A DNA stretch of 64,000 nucleotides from Streptococcus mitis (GCA_018364455.1 JAGZLW010000005.1:11989-75988), one strand, 5' to 3'. Counted from the first letter of the stretch, positions 21,296 through 29,590 are shown. A program made the numbers and translations. The notes: generated from the letters alone by a model not told the origin.

Positions 21296-21579
21296 GAATT
21301 TCTTTAGGAAACTTCGTTCAGAACACATGATATATCGAAGAAGAATTTAGCATCTATGTCAAATGGAGGAGGGCAACTGATCTCGTTTTTCGCAAATTAG
21401 AGAATATTTTTGGCGTGCTAAGAGTGTGTGTTAGAGACAAGTAGGCCAGCGTAGTAGAGCTAGGATTCATCTTAATGAGCATGGGGGTTACAAAATTGTC
21501 CAAGAATTCAATCTACAAATCAGTTATTTAAAAATCACTGTGTTCTTTTAGCTAGAAGTTAGTTTTTGTCCAGCCTCTT
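21296..21579. other. gene-free spacer with a possible transposase scrap
   Basis: No intact gene is visible between the BOX element and the end of rlmB. On the plus strand 21,459-21,541 reads ARIHLNEHGGYKIVQEFNL, which loosely resembles the helix-turn-helix start of IS3-type OrfA proteins. No start, ribosome site or inverted repeats were found, so this is only a hint of an old insertion remnant. Confidence 0.3.
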
Positions 21580-22308
21580 TTATAGGCGATTTCGGAAAAC
21601 TTCATACATGAGAATAGCCGCAGCAACACTGGCATTGAGACTTTGAACATGTCCATTCATCGGAATGGTAATCATCTCATCAACCTGTTTTTTGATGTTG
21701 CTAGAGATACCTTTTCCTTCATTTCCAATGATGAGGGCAATTTTCCCTTTTGTATTCCACTTGTGGCAAGGAGTACCGTTCATATCCGTTCCAAAGGTCC
21801 AGAAGCCTTCATCCTTGAGTTTGTCCAGAGTTTGGCTTAGATTGGTCACTCGAGCAATTGGAACGTGCTCAATAGCACCTGTGGCTGTTTTGGCAACGAC
21901 AGGTGTTACTCCGACAGCACGGTGCTTGGGAATGATGACTCCGGAAACATTGGTCGCATCGGCTGTTCGCAAGATAGAACCCAGATTATGGGGATCGGTT
22001 AAACCATCTAGAATCAATAGAAGTGGATTTTCTTCTTGACGCGTTTTGGCAAGGATGTTATCCAGCTCGCTATAGGCAAATTCAGACACTCGTAGAACAA
22101 AACCTTGGTGGACAGCACCTTCAGTCATCTCAGAGAGGGATTTTTTTGAAGTCCAAGAAATGGATACCTTCTTTTCTGTAGCCAGTTCTTTGACTTTCTC
22201 AACATTCTTACCTCGGAGATCTTCTTGGAGGTAAAGTTTGTTTCCTGTGTTTGCAAGGAGGGCTTCGGTAACGGCGTGAACGCCATAGACAATATCATTT
22301 GTTTTCAT
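21580..22308 (-). CDS. rlmB: 23S rRNA (guanosine-2'-O-)-methyltransferase RlmB-like
   Basis: SpoU/TrmH-family RNA ribose methyltransferase of 242 residues with the three SPOUT motifs: LDGLTDPHNLGSILRTADA near 95, ALIIGNEGKGIS near 185 and IPMNGHVQSLNASVAAAI near 205. An N-terminal SpoU substrate-binding domain (YGVHAVTEALL) precedes it, which supports RlmB over other TrmH members. RlmB modifies the 23S rRNA A-loop region (G2251 in E. coli). I take the start as ATG 22,308 with AGAGG before it. A TATAAT lies only six bases upstream of this ATG (see findings). Confidence 0.9.
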   Translation of the reverse strand: MKTNDIVYGVHAVTEALLANTGNKLYLQEDLRGKNVEKVKELATEKKVSISWTSKKSLSEMTEGAVHQGFVLRVSEFAYSELDNILAKTRQEENPLLLILDGLTDPHNLGSILRTADATNVSGVIIPKHRAVGVTPVVAKTATGAIEHVPIARVTNLSQTLDKLKDEGFWTFGTDMNGTPCHKWNTKGKIALIIGNEGKGISSNIKKQVDEMITIPMNGHVQSLNASVAAAILMYEVFRNRL

Positions 22309-22324
22309 GCCTCTATTATAACAC

Positions 22325-22350
22325 AAAACCCCGTCTTGCAACGGGATTTT
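22325..22350 (-). terminator. terminator of def
   Basis: On the minus strand TCCCGT-TGCAAG-ACGGGG is followed by TTTTGTGT. It sits between the def stop and rlmB and is followed at once by the rlmB -10 element. Confidence 0.75.
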
Positions 22351-22352
22351 CT

Positions 22353-22964
22353 TTATTCTAGAATTAGTAAACCATCTTTAACTGCAAATGGGTCTTTTTC
22401 ATTGATACGATCGTAAAACATGATTCCGTTAATGTGGTCAATTTCATGCTGAACAACGATGGAGTTGTAGCCTTTGAGTTTGATACGGTGTTTTTCTCCA
22501 TCCTTGTCAAAGTAGTCAACAGTAACGCGAGCATGACGCACCACATAGCCAGGCACGTTGCGGTCAACAGACAGACAACCTTCTCCTTCGCCAAGAGCAG
22601 CGTCTTGAACAGAGTGAGAGACGATTTTTGGATTGTACATAATGGCTTGCAAATCGTAGGCTTCCTCTGGAGTTTCGCCTTCTTCAACAATATTTGGCAC
22701 CAAAACAGCGATAATGCGTTTTGAGATATCTAATTGAGGAGCAGCAAGTCCAACCCCACCGCGGAGCCCCATCTTTTCAGCCATGACAGGATCTTGGGAA
22801 TGTTTGAGGAATTGCATCATCTTTTCGCCAAGAATGATTTCCTGGTCAGACAAGGGGAAAGTAACTTCCTCAGCAACTGCGCGAAGAGTCGGATTCCCCT
22901 CGCGGATAATATCGTTCATATCAATTAAGTGAGCAGCTTTTGTAATACGTTCTATAGCAGACAT
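22353..22964 (-). CDS. def: peptide deformylase
   Basis: 203 residues, the usual length of the streptococcal type II enzyme. It removes the N-formyl group from nascent proteins using a bound metal. The three signatures are present: [10 protein letters not shown] (motif 1), EGCLSV (motif 2, metal-binding Cys) and [12 protein letters not shown] (motif 3, HExxH). I take the start as ATG 22,964 ([11 protein letters not shown]) with the site AAAGGAGA, rather than the upstream in-frame ATG at 22,979. Confidence 0.97.
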   Translation of the reverse strand: MSAIERITKAAHLIDMNDIIREGNPTLRAVAEEVTFPLSDQEIILGEKMMQFLKHSQDPVMAEKMGLRGGVGLAAPQLDISKRIIAVLVPNIVEEGETPEEAYDLQAIMYNPKIVSHSVQDAALGEGEGCLSVDRNVPGYVVRHARVTVDYFDKDGEKHRIKLKGYNSIVVQHEIDHINGIMFYDRINEKDPFAVKDGLLILE

Positions 22965-23089
22965 TTTCTCTCCTTTCATTACCTCTACATGATATCACAA
23001 AATGACAAGGATTGAAAGCATTACGGCATCGAGCTTTTATAGAAAATGCCTTTTAGGTTCGATTCAATTGTGAAAGAAATACTTATCTG

Positions 23090-23098
23090 TGTTATAAT
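23090..23098 (+). promoter_or_regulatory. extended -10 promoter of the CapA-like gene
   Basis: TGTTATAAT (TGn plus TATAAT at 23,093-23,098) lies 40 bases before the chosen ATG. No convincing -35 is needed for this class. Confidence 0.5.
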
Positions 23099-23138
23099 AA
23101 AAAGAAAAGGCTTGCATTAGAAAGTAGGGAGAATGAAG

Positions 23139-24458
23139 ATGCAAAGAAGACAAGATAGACATAAACGTGGACCAGTTTTTCGCTTTGTGAAAGGTTTGGT
23201 CAACTTTTTTAGACGTTATCGTAAGTGGAGTAACAAGGGATTTGTGGCGGTACTCTTGCTAGCAGTTGCTTTATCAATGGGCTTGGTTTTGTTGTTTGAA
23301 AGCTTCCAAGGCATGCCTATGACCAGTCAAAAACGAGATACTATTTCTCAAGAAGGAACTAAGAAAAAGTCTCAGGAGCAGGAAGAGGAAAAAACTGCTA
23401 GAATTATGGCTCATGGTGATTTGCTTTATCATGATATTCTTTACTTTTCAGCAAAAAAGGATGATGGAACGTATGATTTTCATGAGAATTTTGAGTATGT
23501 TACTCCTTGGCTTAAGCAAGCAGACTTAGCTATTGGTGACTTTGAAGGAACCATTAATAAGGATCATTATTTAGCAGGTTATCCTCTCTTTAATGCTCCT
23601 GCTGAAGTTATGGATGCCATTAAGGATGCAGGTTATCATGTTCTAGATTTAGCTCATAATCACATTTTGGATTCGCAAATTGAGGGAGTTATTTCAACGG
23701 CCGATATTATTGAGAAAGCTGGAATCACTCCAATCGGAGTTTATACGCATGAGCCACGTGATCAGGCTCCGCTGGTCATTAAGGAAGTGAATGGTATCAA
23801 GGTTGCACTTTTGGCTTATTCTTATGGATTTAATGGAATTGAGCAAAATATTTCTCAAGAGGATTATAATCACTATCTTTCAGATTTAGATGAGAATAAA
23901 ATGAAGTCTGAAATTGAACGGGCGGAAAAGGAAGCAGATATCACCATTATCATGCCACAAATGGGTGTTGAGTATCGCATAGAACCGACTGAAGAGCAAA
24001 AGGCTCTTTATCACAAGATGATTGATTGGGGAGCAGATATTATCTTTGGAGGGCATCCACACGTAGTTGAACCGTCTGAAATTGTTGAAAAAGATGGGGA
24101 CAAGAAACTCATCATCTATTCAATGGGGAACTTCATTTCCAATCAACGAATTGAGACCATGCAAGGGGTAGAAAATGCTAAGTGGACTGAACGTGGCGTT
24201 CTCATGGACGTGACCATTAAGAAGAAGGATGGAAAAACAACTATCGGAACAGCTAAAGCTCATCCTACTTGGGTCAATCGAACACCAAAGGGAACTTTTT
24301 CACCAGAAGGATATCCCCTATATCATTATCAAACCTATATCTTGGAAGATTTCATAGAGGGTGGCAGTCATCGTGATCAATTAGATGAAGCGACTAAGGA
24401 ACGAATTGATACAGCCTATAAAGAAATGAACGAACATGTGGGATTGAAGTGGGATTAG
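23139..24458 (+). CDS. CapA-family protein (PgsA-like metallophosphoesterase)
   Basis: 439 residues. One transmembrane helix (about residues 34-56, GFVAVLLLAVALSMGLVLLF) sits behind a very basic N-terminus. The extracellular domain has the CapA fold motifs: ARIMAHGDLLYHD near 85, IGDFEGTIN near 125, NHILD near 165 and FGGHPHVVEP near 295. CapA/PgsA proteins take part in poly-gamma-glutamate synthesis in bacilli; in streptococci the role is unknown. I prefer the second ATG (23,139) because the GGGAG site is one base from the first ATG (23,133) and seven from this one. Confidence 0.85.
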   Translation: MQRRQDRHKRGPVFRFVKGLVNFFRRYRKWSNKGFVAVLLLAVALSMGLVLLFESFQGMPMTSQKRDTISQEGTKKKSQEQEEEKTARIMAHGDLLYHDILYFSAKKDDGTYDFHENFEYVTPWLKQADLAIGDFEGTINKDHYLAGYPLFNAPAEVMDAIKDAGYHVLDLAHNHILDSQIEGVISTADIIEKAGITPIGVYTHEPRDQAPLVIKEVNGIKVALLAYSYGFNGIEQNISQEDYNHYLSDLDENKMKSEIERAEKEADITIIMPQMGVEYRIEPTEEQKALYHKMIDWGADIIFGGHPHVVEPSEIVEKDGDKKLIIYSMGNFISNQRIETMQGVENAKWTERGVLMDVTIKKKDGKTTIGTAKAHPTWVNRTPKGTFSPEGYPLYHYQTYILEDFIEGGSHRDQLDEATKERIDTAYKEMNEHVGLKWD

Positions 24459-24479
24459 CTTGAATCCAGAGGGAAGTAA

Positions 24480-25307
24480 ATGACGATTAAAGTAATTGCG
24501 ACAGATATGGATGGGACCTTGCTGGATGCTAGAGGCCAGCTTGATCTCCCACGTTTGGAAAAGATTTTAGATCAGTTGGATCAAAGGGGTATTCGTTTTG
24601 TCATCGCGACGGGCAATGAAATTCATCGCATGAGGCAACTACTGGAGCACTTGGTCGATCGAGTGGTTCTGGTTGTTGCAAACGGTGCTCGTATTTTTGA
24701 AAACAATGAACTGATTCAGGCGCAGACTTGGGATGATGCCATTGTCGATAAGGCTTTGGCTCATTTCAAGGGTCGAGCGTGTCAGGATCAGTTTGTTGTG
24801 ACGGCTATGAAGGGTGGTTTCGTCAAAGAAGGTACGATTTTTACAGACCTTGAAAGTTTTATGACTCCAGAAATGATTGAAAAATTCTACCAACGGATGC
24901 AATTTGTGGACGAATTAACCTCTGACCTCTTTGGTGGTGTGCTCAAGATGAGTATGGTTGTTGGTGAGGAGCGTTTGAGTTCGGTCTTGGAAGAAATCAA
25001 TGATCTCTTTGATGGCCGTGTTCGGGCTGTATCGAGTGGCTATGGTTGCATTGATATCCTTCAAGCTGGGATTCATAAAGCATGGGGCTTGGAAGAATTA
25101 CTCAAGCGTTGGGACTTGAAGCCCCAACAAATTATGGCTTTTGGTGACAGTGAAAATGATGTTGAAATGCTTGAAATGGCTGGAATTGCCTATGCGATGG
25201 AAAATGCTGATGACAAGGCCAAAGCTGTGGCGACTGCTCTAGCGCCAGCCAATAGCCAAGGAGGAGTTTATCAAGTCTTGGAGAACTGGTTAGAAAAAGG
25301 AGAATGA
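24480..25307 (+). CDS. Cof-type HAD-superfamily phosphatase
   Basis: 275 residues. HAD motif I is at the N-terminus (DMDGTLLD, catalytic Asp residues), motif II is VIATGN, and motifs III/IV are near the end (MAFGDSENDVEMLEMAG). The C2 cap between them is typical of Cof/YkrA sugar-phosphate or flavin phosphatases. The substrate cannot be told from sequence. The stop and the next gene's GTG are one base apart, so the two genes form an operon with the CapA gene 21 bases upstream. Confidence 0.92.
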   Translation: MTIKVIATDMDGTLLDARGQLDLPRLEKILDQLDQRGIRFVIATGNEIHRMRQLLEHLVDRVVLVVANGARIFENNELIQAQTWDDAIVDKALAHFKGRACQDQFVVTAMKGGFVKEGTIFTDLESFMTPEMIEKFYQRMQFVDELTSDLFGGVLKMSMVVGEERLSSVLEEINDLFDGRVRAVSSGYGCIDILQAGIHKAWGLEELLKRWDLKPQQIMAFGDSENDVEMLEMAGIAYAMENADDKAKAVATALAPANSQGGVYQVLENWLEKGE

Positions 25308-25308
25308 A

Positions 25309-25944
25309 GTGGCAGTACAGTTATTAGAAAATTGGCTCCTAAAGGAACAAGGTAAAATCCAAACCAAGTATCGTCACTTAAATCAGGTTTCTGTTGTAGA
25401 GCCAGACATTCTTTTTATTGGGGATTCCATTGTCGAATATTATCCTCTGCAGGAACTATTTGGGACTTCGAAGACGATTGTCAATCGAGGCATTCGAGGT
25501 TATCAGACAGGACTGTTATTAGAGAATCTGGATGCGCATCTGTACGGTGGGGCGGTAGATAAAATTGTCCTTTTAATTGGGACGAACGATATTGGAAAAG
25601 ATGTGCCTGTGAATGAGACTCTCAATAATCTCGAAGCTATCATACAATCCATTACTCACGATTATCCATTGACTGAGATTAAATTGCTTTCTATTTTGCC
25701 AGTCAATGAGGGAGAGGAGTACAAGCAGACAGTCTATATCCGCACAAATGAAAAAATTCAGAAATGGAATCAAGCCTATCAAGAGCTTGCTTCTGCCTAT
25801 ATGCAGGTGGAATTTGTACCAGTTTTTGATAGTTTGACAGACCAAGCAGGCCAACTCAAAAAAGACTACACAACTGATGGGCTGCACCTCAGTGTTGCTG
25901 GTTATCAGGTTTTGTCAAAAGCCTTGAAAGACTATCTTTTTTAG
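25309..25944 (+). CDS. SGNH/GDSL-family esterase (PAF-acetylhydrolase-like)
   Basis: 211 residues, GTG start coupled to the HAD gene. Block I is FIGDSIVEYY (catalytic Ser), block II has the Gly of NRGIRGYQ, block III is LLIGTNDIG (Asn), and block V near the C-terminus is DYTTDGLHLS (Asp and His). No signal peptide, so probably a cytoplasmic esterase acting on an unknown acyl ester. Homologues in pneumococcus have been annotated as platelet-activating-factor acetylhydrolase by similarity. Confidence 0.9.
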   Translation: MAVQLLENWLLKEQGKIQTKYRHLNQVSVVEPDILFIGDSIVEYYPLQELFGTSKTIVNRGIRGYQTGLLLENLDAHLYGGAVDKIVLLIGTNDIGKDVPVNETLNNLEAIIQSITHDYPLTEIKLLSILPVNEGEEYKQTVYIRTNEKIQKWNQAYQELASAYMQVEFVPVFDSLTDQAGQLKKDYTTDGLHLSVAGYQVLSKALKDYLF

Positions 25945-25960
25945 TTAGTTGATTTCCCTT

Positions 25961-25989
25961 TTGCATTTTTTAGTTAGATAAGGTATAAT
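25961..25989 (+). promoter_or_regulatory. tmRNA promoter
   Basis: TTGCAT (25,961-25,966) and TATAAT (25,984-25,989) with a 17-base spacer, ending 16 bases before the mature 5' end of tmRNA. Confidence 0.8.
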
Positions 25990-26005
25990 GGTTTTATTGT
26001 CTTTT

Positions 26006-26350
26006 GGGGTCGTTACGGATTCGACAGGCATTATGAGGCATATTTTGCGACTCGTGTGGCGACGTAAACGCTCAGTTAAATATAACTGCAAAAAATAACA
26101 CTTCTTACGCTCTAGCTGCCTAAAAACCAGCAGGCGTGACCCGATTTGGATTGCTCGTGTTCAATGACAGGTCTTATTATTAGCGAGATACGATTGAGTC
26201 TTGTCTAGTGGCTTGATAAGAGATTGATAGACTCGCAGTTTCTAGGCTTGAGTTATGTGTCGAGGGACTGTTAAACTAATACATAACCTATGGTTGTAGA
26301 CAAATATGTTGGCAGGTGTCTGGACGTGGGTTCGACTCCCACCGGCTCCA
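26006..26350 (+). ncRNA. ssrA: transfer-messenger RNA
   Basis: The 5' end GGGGTCG pairs with CGGCTCC at the 3' end to form the tRNA-like acceptor stem (one G-U pair each at two positions). The T-arm GTGGGTTCGACTCCCAC is intact. The resume codon GCA at 26,088 opens the tag AKNNTSYALAA ending at TAA 26,121-26,123. tmRNA rescues stalled ribosomes with SmpB and tags the product for ClpXP-type proteolysis. The CCA tail is not encoded after the discriminator A. The 3' end is the attachment site of the prophage and stays functional because attL restores it. Confidence 0.98.
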
Positions 26351-26432
26351 TTATTCCTTTGCATTCTTTTGCATTCCTTGGTAAAACGTTGTTAAATCAA
26401 CGTTTTTTATTTTTGTCTTTGGTATTCCTTGG
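26334..26432 (+). repeat. attL, 99-bp direct repeat in the ssrA 3' end
   Basis: Identical over 99 bp with 59,543-59,641, starting at GACTCCCACCGGCTCC in the T-arm of tmRNA. After position 26,432 identity breaks (C/T) but similarity continues to about 26,462. It marks the left boundary of the prophage. Confidence 0.95.
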
Positions 26433-26451
26433 CATTCTTTTGTAAAAAAAG

Positions 26452-26475
26452 GGAGTCACAAAAGGAGTCACAAAA
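26452..26475 (+). repeat. tandem 12-bp repeats, probable integrase arm sites (left)
   Basis: Two exact copies of GGAGTCACAAAA (26,452-26,463 and 26,464-26,475) lie between attL and the integrase stop. A similarly doubled motif lies just inside attR, as expected for arm-type sites bound by the N-terminal domain of a Tn916-like integrase. Function is inferred. Confidence 0.6.
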
Positions 26476-26492
26476 AGGAGGCGAACCTCCTT
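26469..26492 (-). terminator. terminator overlapping the integrase stop codon
   Basis: On the minus strand AAGGAGGT-TCG-CCTCCTTTTT is a compact hairpin with a T run, directly at the end of int. Confidence 0.65.
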
Positions 26493-27573
26493 AAAAGTCT
26501 ATATACTTTGCAAAGCGTTCTCCGATGTCATCCTTTGCTTGCTTGGTTATGTGGGTATAAACGTTCATGGTCGTTTTTAAGTCGGAATGTCCGAGTCGAT
26601 GTTGGACTTGCTTCAAAGTCATACCAGCGTCAAAACAAAGGCTGGCATGTGTATGTCTGAATCCGTGGATTTTAATCGGACGCAAGTCGCTACCTTCCAC
26701 AATTTTGATAAGCCACTTTCTGGGTAATGTGCTTGGAATTGGCTTTTTAAATTCATTTTCAAAGATGTATTTGGTATCTGGATTTTGCTTTCTCCATTTT
26801 TTTAAAATGCTTTTTGTCTTTTTATCTAAGCTGATTAGTCGATTACTGCTGACCGTTTTGGTGTTGCCTATTTCTTCGCCTGCAAATCCTCTTGTAATAG
26901 CCTTGTTTATATCCAGAGTATTATCTGTCCAGTCATTCCATTCAAGGGCTAAAATCTCCCCTTTTCGAGCCCCTGTGAAAGCTAGAAGACGAAATAGAGT
27001 TATCTTCTCTAGATCCTTTGTTTTGGAGACAAGTTTTAAGAATTTTTGAAGTTCATCTTTGTTGTAAAAGTCGCTTTTGCCCTCTGATTTCTTTCTTGTC
27101 GAAGTAATCACGCTGTCGACTGGATTGGTATCGATATATCCATGCCTGATTGCGTACTTAAAAACATTATTCATCAATCCTTTTAACTTACGACCATAGA
27201 CTAATTTTCTAGACCACTCATTGGCCTGCTCTTGCATTTGAAGGGGAGTGATACTAGCTATTTTTCTATTACCAAAAGCTGGATAGATGTGATTCTTGAA
27301 GTTTCTAGATGTCTTGATATAGGTGCTTTCTTGTACAGTTTCAGAATAATCTTTGAGCCATTTTTCAGCAATCTCCTCAACCGTGATTTCCTTCCTGCTT
27401 TGCTCACCACTCTCAATATCATCCTGAAGTTGAAGCAGTGCTGCTCTTGCTTTAGCTTTTGTAGCAAATCCACGGCGAGTAGCGTATTGACTATATCCGT
27501 TAATTTTCCCGATATAGGCACGGAACATGTAAGCCGTCTCACCGTTTTTCTTTTTATAAGACTTAATTTCCAT
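26491..27573 (-). CDS. int: phage integrase (tyrosine recombinase)
   Basis: 360 residues. It integrates and excises the prophage at the ssrA 3' end. An N-terminal AP2-like arm-binding domain (MFRAYIGKINGYSQYATRRGF), a SAM-like core-binding domain (about 65-150) and the catalytic domain are present. Catalytic residues are Arg in FTGARKGEILAL, His-x-x-Arg in HGFRHTHASL, and the nucleophile Tyr in TTMNVYTHI. The start ATG has GAGGT upstream. It reads toward attL, the usual layout for phages of this type. The C-terminus ERFAKYIDF matches the remnant found outside attR. Confidence 0.96.
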   Translation of the reverse strand: MEIKSYKKKNGETAYMFRAYIGKINGYSQYATRRGFATKAKARAALLQLQDDIESGEQSRKEITVEEIAEKWLKDYSETVQESTYIKTSRNFKNHIYPAFGNRKIASITPLQMQEQANEWSRKLVYGRKLKGLMNNVFKYAIRHGYIDTNPVDSVITSTRKKSEGKSDFYNKDELQKFLKLVSKTKDLEKITLFRLLAFTGARKGEILALEWNDWTDNTLDINKAITRGFAGEEIGNTKTVSSNRLISLDKKTKSILKKWRKQNPDTKYIFENEFKKPIPSTLPRKWLIKIVEGSDLRPIKIHGFRHTHASLCFDAGMTLKQVQHRLGHSDLKTTMNVYTHITKQAKDDIGERFAKYIDF

Positions 27574-27604
27574 TGATTTTTACCTCATTTCTTGATAAAA
27601 TGGG

Positions 27605-27640
27605 TATAGTAAAGAGGGCTTTTTAATGCCTTTTACTATA
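27605..27640. promoter_or_regulatory. inverted repeat upstream of int
   Basis: TATAGTAAA and TTTACTATA flank a 17-18-base loop between the int start and the end of the Abi gene. It could be an int operator or a hairpin. A second inverted repeat CACACTC/GAGTGTG follows at 27,653-27,683, with a T run on the plus strand. Confidence 0.4.
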
Positions 27641-27696
27641 CTAGCTGATCCTCACACTCAAAATTTGGCGATGGCGAGTGTGGGGATTTTTTTATT

Positions 27697-28671
27697 TTAT
27701 TTAGAGTATTTTTCGATACCTCTTAACATATCGGTTTTATTTATCATCGTTTGTTCACATAATAAATCTAAATCTGATGGGTAGTACTGACAATGGTAGC
27801 CTATTGAATAGTAAACACTAAATTCAAATAAGAACCCAGAACGCCGATTTTTAAATATACTTAAAATATTTTGGAGTGTGAAGAGTCCAGTTTGACCAAC
27901 ACCATTATTATATTCTTCTCTTGTGATTTCCATGATTTTCTCATGTAGAGGTTCGTTGTATTCCATTATGTTTTGTGAACGATAGCTAAACAATCTACCA
28001 CTATGTGCTGCTCGATTGCGGTATGAATGGATCATACGAAGAGCCTGGGCAAACATTAATTTTATTGAATCAGTTATAAATTGTTCAGGGAGTCCAGTAC
28101 AAATTGAAATAACTTTATCTTTTTGTTTTGGTTTTAGCAATTTATAAAAGTTCACCAAATTTCCAAAACTTGTCCCTTTTAAAAGTATCCAAGGAGGAAT
28201 ATTTCCGTGATTTTCTCGATAATGCTTATAAGGTTCGATATCGTCATTCGCTATATTATTTAATTTATCTAGCAACTGGTAAAGTGGATATCGGTTGGAA
28301 TTTTGGCGTCTATGACCTCTTCTGTAGTTTCTGGGGTTTAGATAATCGGTTTGCTTTTCTCCAAAGTCTTCTGCTATTGTATAAGCAATAGCAGTTCTGA
28401 GACTTAGCTCAACTTCTAGAGTGGCCCTTAAAACACCGTTCCGAATATCTTTATCTAGCCGATATAGAGAGTACAGATGAGAAAATGTTTCACCTGTTTT
28501 GAAGTTATCGCTATCGTCCGATTCCAGAATAAAGGATTTATATCCGTTGACTATTTCATAATAGCCGTAAATAGTCAAAGCTTCTCTTGCCTCTTTTTCA
28601 TCATCAATTTCTAAATTTCGTGACCGTAATATGTCTAATTGTTCATCAATATTTTTAAAGGGTTTATCCAC
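27697..28671 (-). CDS. Abi_2 (AbiD/AbiF-like) abortive-infection HEPN protein
   Basis: 324 residues. It matches the Abi_2 family: N-terminal KPFKNIDEQLDILRSRNLEI...YGYYEIVNGYKSFIL, middle LYRLDKDIRNGVLRATLEVELSLRTAIAYTI, and a C-terminal Arg-x4-His motif (R218-N-R-A-A-H223) followed by SGRLF. That motif is the HEPN ribonuclease signature. Such proteins are thought to cleave RNA and stop infected-cell growth. The best start is GTG 28,671 with the site TTGGAGG; the longer ATG form at 28,725 would cover an RNA hairpin. Position between int and the repressor, on the lysogeny strand, fits a moron expressed from the prophage to exclude other phages. An upstream small RNA is described separately. 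Confidence 0.88.
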   Translation of the reverse strand: MDKPFKNIDEQLDILRSRNLEIDDEKEAREALTIYGYYEIVNGYKSFILESDDSDNFKTGETFSHLYSLYRLDKDIRNGVLRATLEVELSLRTAIAYTIAEDFGEKQTDYLNPRNYRRGHRRQNSNRYPLYQLLDKLNNIANDDIEPYKHYRENHGNIPPWILLKGTSFGNLVNFYKLLKPKQKDKVISICTGLPEQFITDSIKLMFAQALRMIHSYRNRAAHSGRLFSYRSQNIMEYNEPLHEKIMEITREEYNNGVGQTGLFTLQNILSIFKNRRSGFLFEFSVYYSIGYHCQYYPSDLDLLCEQTMINKTDMLRGIEKYSK

Positions 28672-28689
28672 TGAATACCTCCAAGAAAA

Positions 28690-28755
28690 TAAGAAAAGGT
28701 CTTGCGACAGCAAGACCCGTTCCATGAGCGCGACGGCACTCGTTCATTAAGATTA
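28690..28755 (-). ncRNA. candidate small RNA upstream of the Abi_2 gene
   Basis: On the minus strand, downstream of a perfect consensus promoter, the RNA would start near 28,755. It forms a hairpin GAGTGC-CGTC-GCGCTC, then a second GGTCTTGC-TGTC-GCAAGACC followed by TTTTCTTATTTTC, an intrinsic terminator placed before the Abi start. The two hairpins have related sequences (GAACGAGTGCCGTCGCG and GAACGGGTCTTGCTGTCGC). From memory, Abi_2/AbiF loci can carry a conserved non-coding RNA acting with the protein; here this is inferred from architecture only. Confidence 0.6.
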
Positions 28756-28760
28756 TATAA

Positions 28761-28789
28761 ATTATAATCTATTCGGTAGCTTCTGTCAA
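28761..28789 (-). promoter_or_regulatory. consensus sigma-70-type promoter of the Abi_2 locus
   Basis: Minus strand: TTGACA (28,784-28,789), 17-base spacer, TATAAT (28,761-28,766). Both hexamers are perfect, which is rare and implies strong constitutive transcription in the lysogen. Confidence 0.85.
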
Positions 28790-28820
28790 GCATTTTGTTA
28801 AATTTAATTTTTAGATATCT

Positions 28821-29201
28821 TCACATCCCCACAACATTCTTAAACTCTTCCTGTATCATATCTTCACCCCAGGTTGTTAAGATTTTGTGTCTTTCTGCGA
28901 ACTGGAGCCAGTTGAAGTCTGATACTTCGTACTGTGCGAGTTCTTCAGAGATGAGATGACGAATCATGAAGCGGTCTGCTTCGTTTTCGTATTTGTAAAG
29001 TAGTCGTTTGTAATGCGCTGGATTGTGATTTATATGCCCCAATTCGTGCAGGATGACCTTTTCTCTCTCTTCTATGGGTAAATCCCCATTGACGTAAATA
29101 ATGCGCTCATCGGGGAAATAGAAGCCTTTTCGCTCCCACATGGTTTCTGGGAAGAGGTAGAGTGTGACCTGGTATTCATCTAGTAGTTCATTTACTTTCA
29201 A
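28821..29201 (-). CDS. ImmA/IrrE-family metallopeptidase
   Basis: 126 residues from a TTG start (LKVNELLDEYQ) with GGGGGT upstream; it overlaps the repressor end by 14 bases. The zinc site is VILHELGHINH. In ICEBs1 and related phages ImmA cleaves the repressor to induce excision, and the tight coupling to the repressor gene suggests the same here. A longer form from ATG 29,240 would overlap the repressor by 53 bases and is less likely. Confidence 0.85.
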   Translation of the reverse strand: MKVNELLDEYQVTLYLFPETMWERKGFYFPDERIIYVNGDLPIEEREKVILHELGHINHNPAHYKRLLYKYENEADRFMIRHLISEELAQYEVSDFNWLQFAERHKILTTWGEDMIQEEFKNVVGM

Positions 29202-29556
29202 TATCCGATACCCCCAAAGAGAGTTTAATGATTTGTGCAATTTTGTCTACATCGTCGTCTGATAATGGCTTGCCATCGAACAGGACAACACGTTCGCGAA
29301 GATTGGATAGGTCAACGATACGGCCATCTGCAGTGGTTACTGTTTCCTTTGCAATCGCAGGGTTATCCGTTCGTCCTAGAAGATAATCTGTGCTAACGTT
29401 TAGGTAATCGGCAACTTTTTCTAACGGCTCAGAATTAGGTTTTGATTTTGCCCACTTTGAAATAGAGCCATTTGATAAATCAAGAGTTCGTTCAAGTTGT
29501 GCAACTGTCATAAGACGTTGTTTGACAAGCTCTTTTATTATCTCGTAAGTATTCAT
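29188..29556 (-). CDS. phage repressor (XRE helix-turn-helix, CI-like)
   Basis: 122 residues. The N-terminal helix-turn-helix (MTVAQLERTLDLSNGSISKWAKSKPNSEPLEKVADYLNVSTDYLLG) is followed by a short C-terminal part with no peptidase domain. That fits an ImmA-cleaved rather than self-cleaving repressor. Start ATG 29,556 has GGAGGG eight bases upstream. It is divergent to Cro, with four matching operators between them. It maintains lysogeny by blocking the rightward early promoter (inference from position). Confidence 0.88.
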   Translation of the reverse strand: MNTYEIIKELVKQRLMTVAQLERTLDLSNGSISKWAKSKPNSEPLEKVADYLNVSTDYLLGRTDNPAIAKETVTTADGRIVDLSNLRERVVLFDGKPLSDDDVDKIAQIIKLSLGVSDIESK

Positions 29557-29590
29557 TTCTAATACCCTCCAGAAAAAATCTAAGAAAAAT

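Noticed and set aside
28671..28725. ATG at 28,725 as start of the Abi protein
   Set aside because: The extra 18 codons cover the hairpin and T-tract of the leader and lack a ribosome site, while GTG 28,671 follows TTGGAGG.
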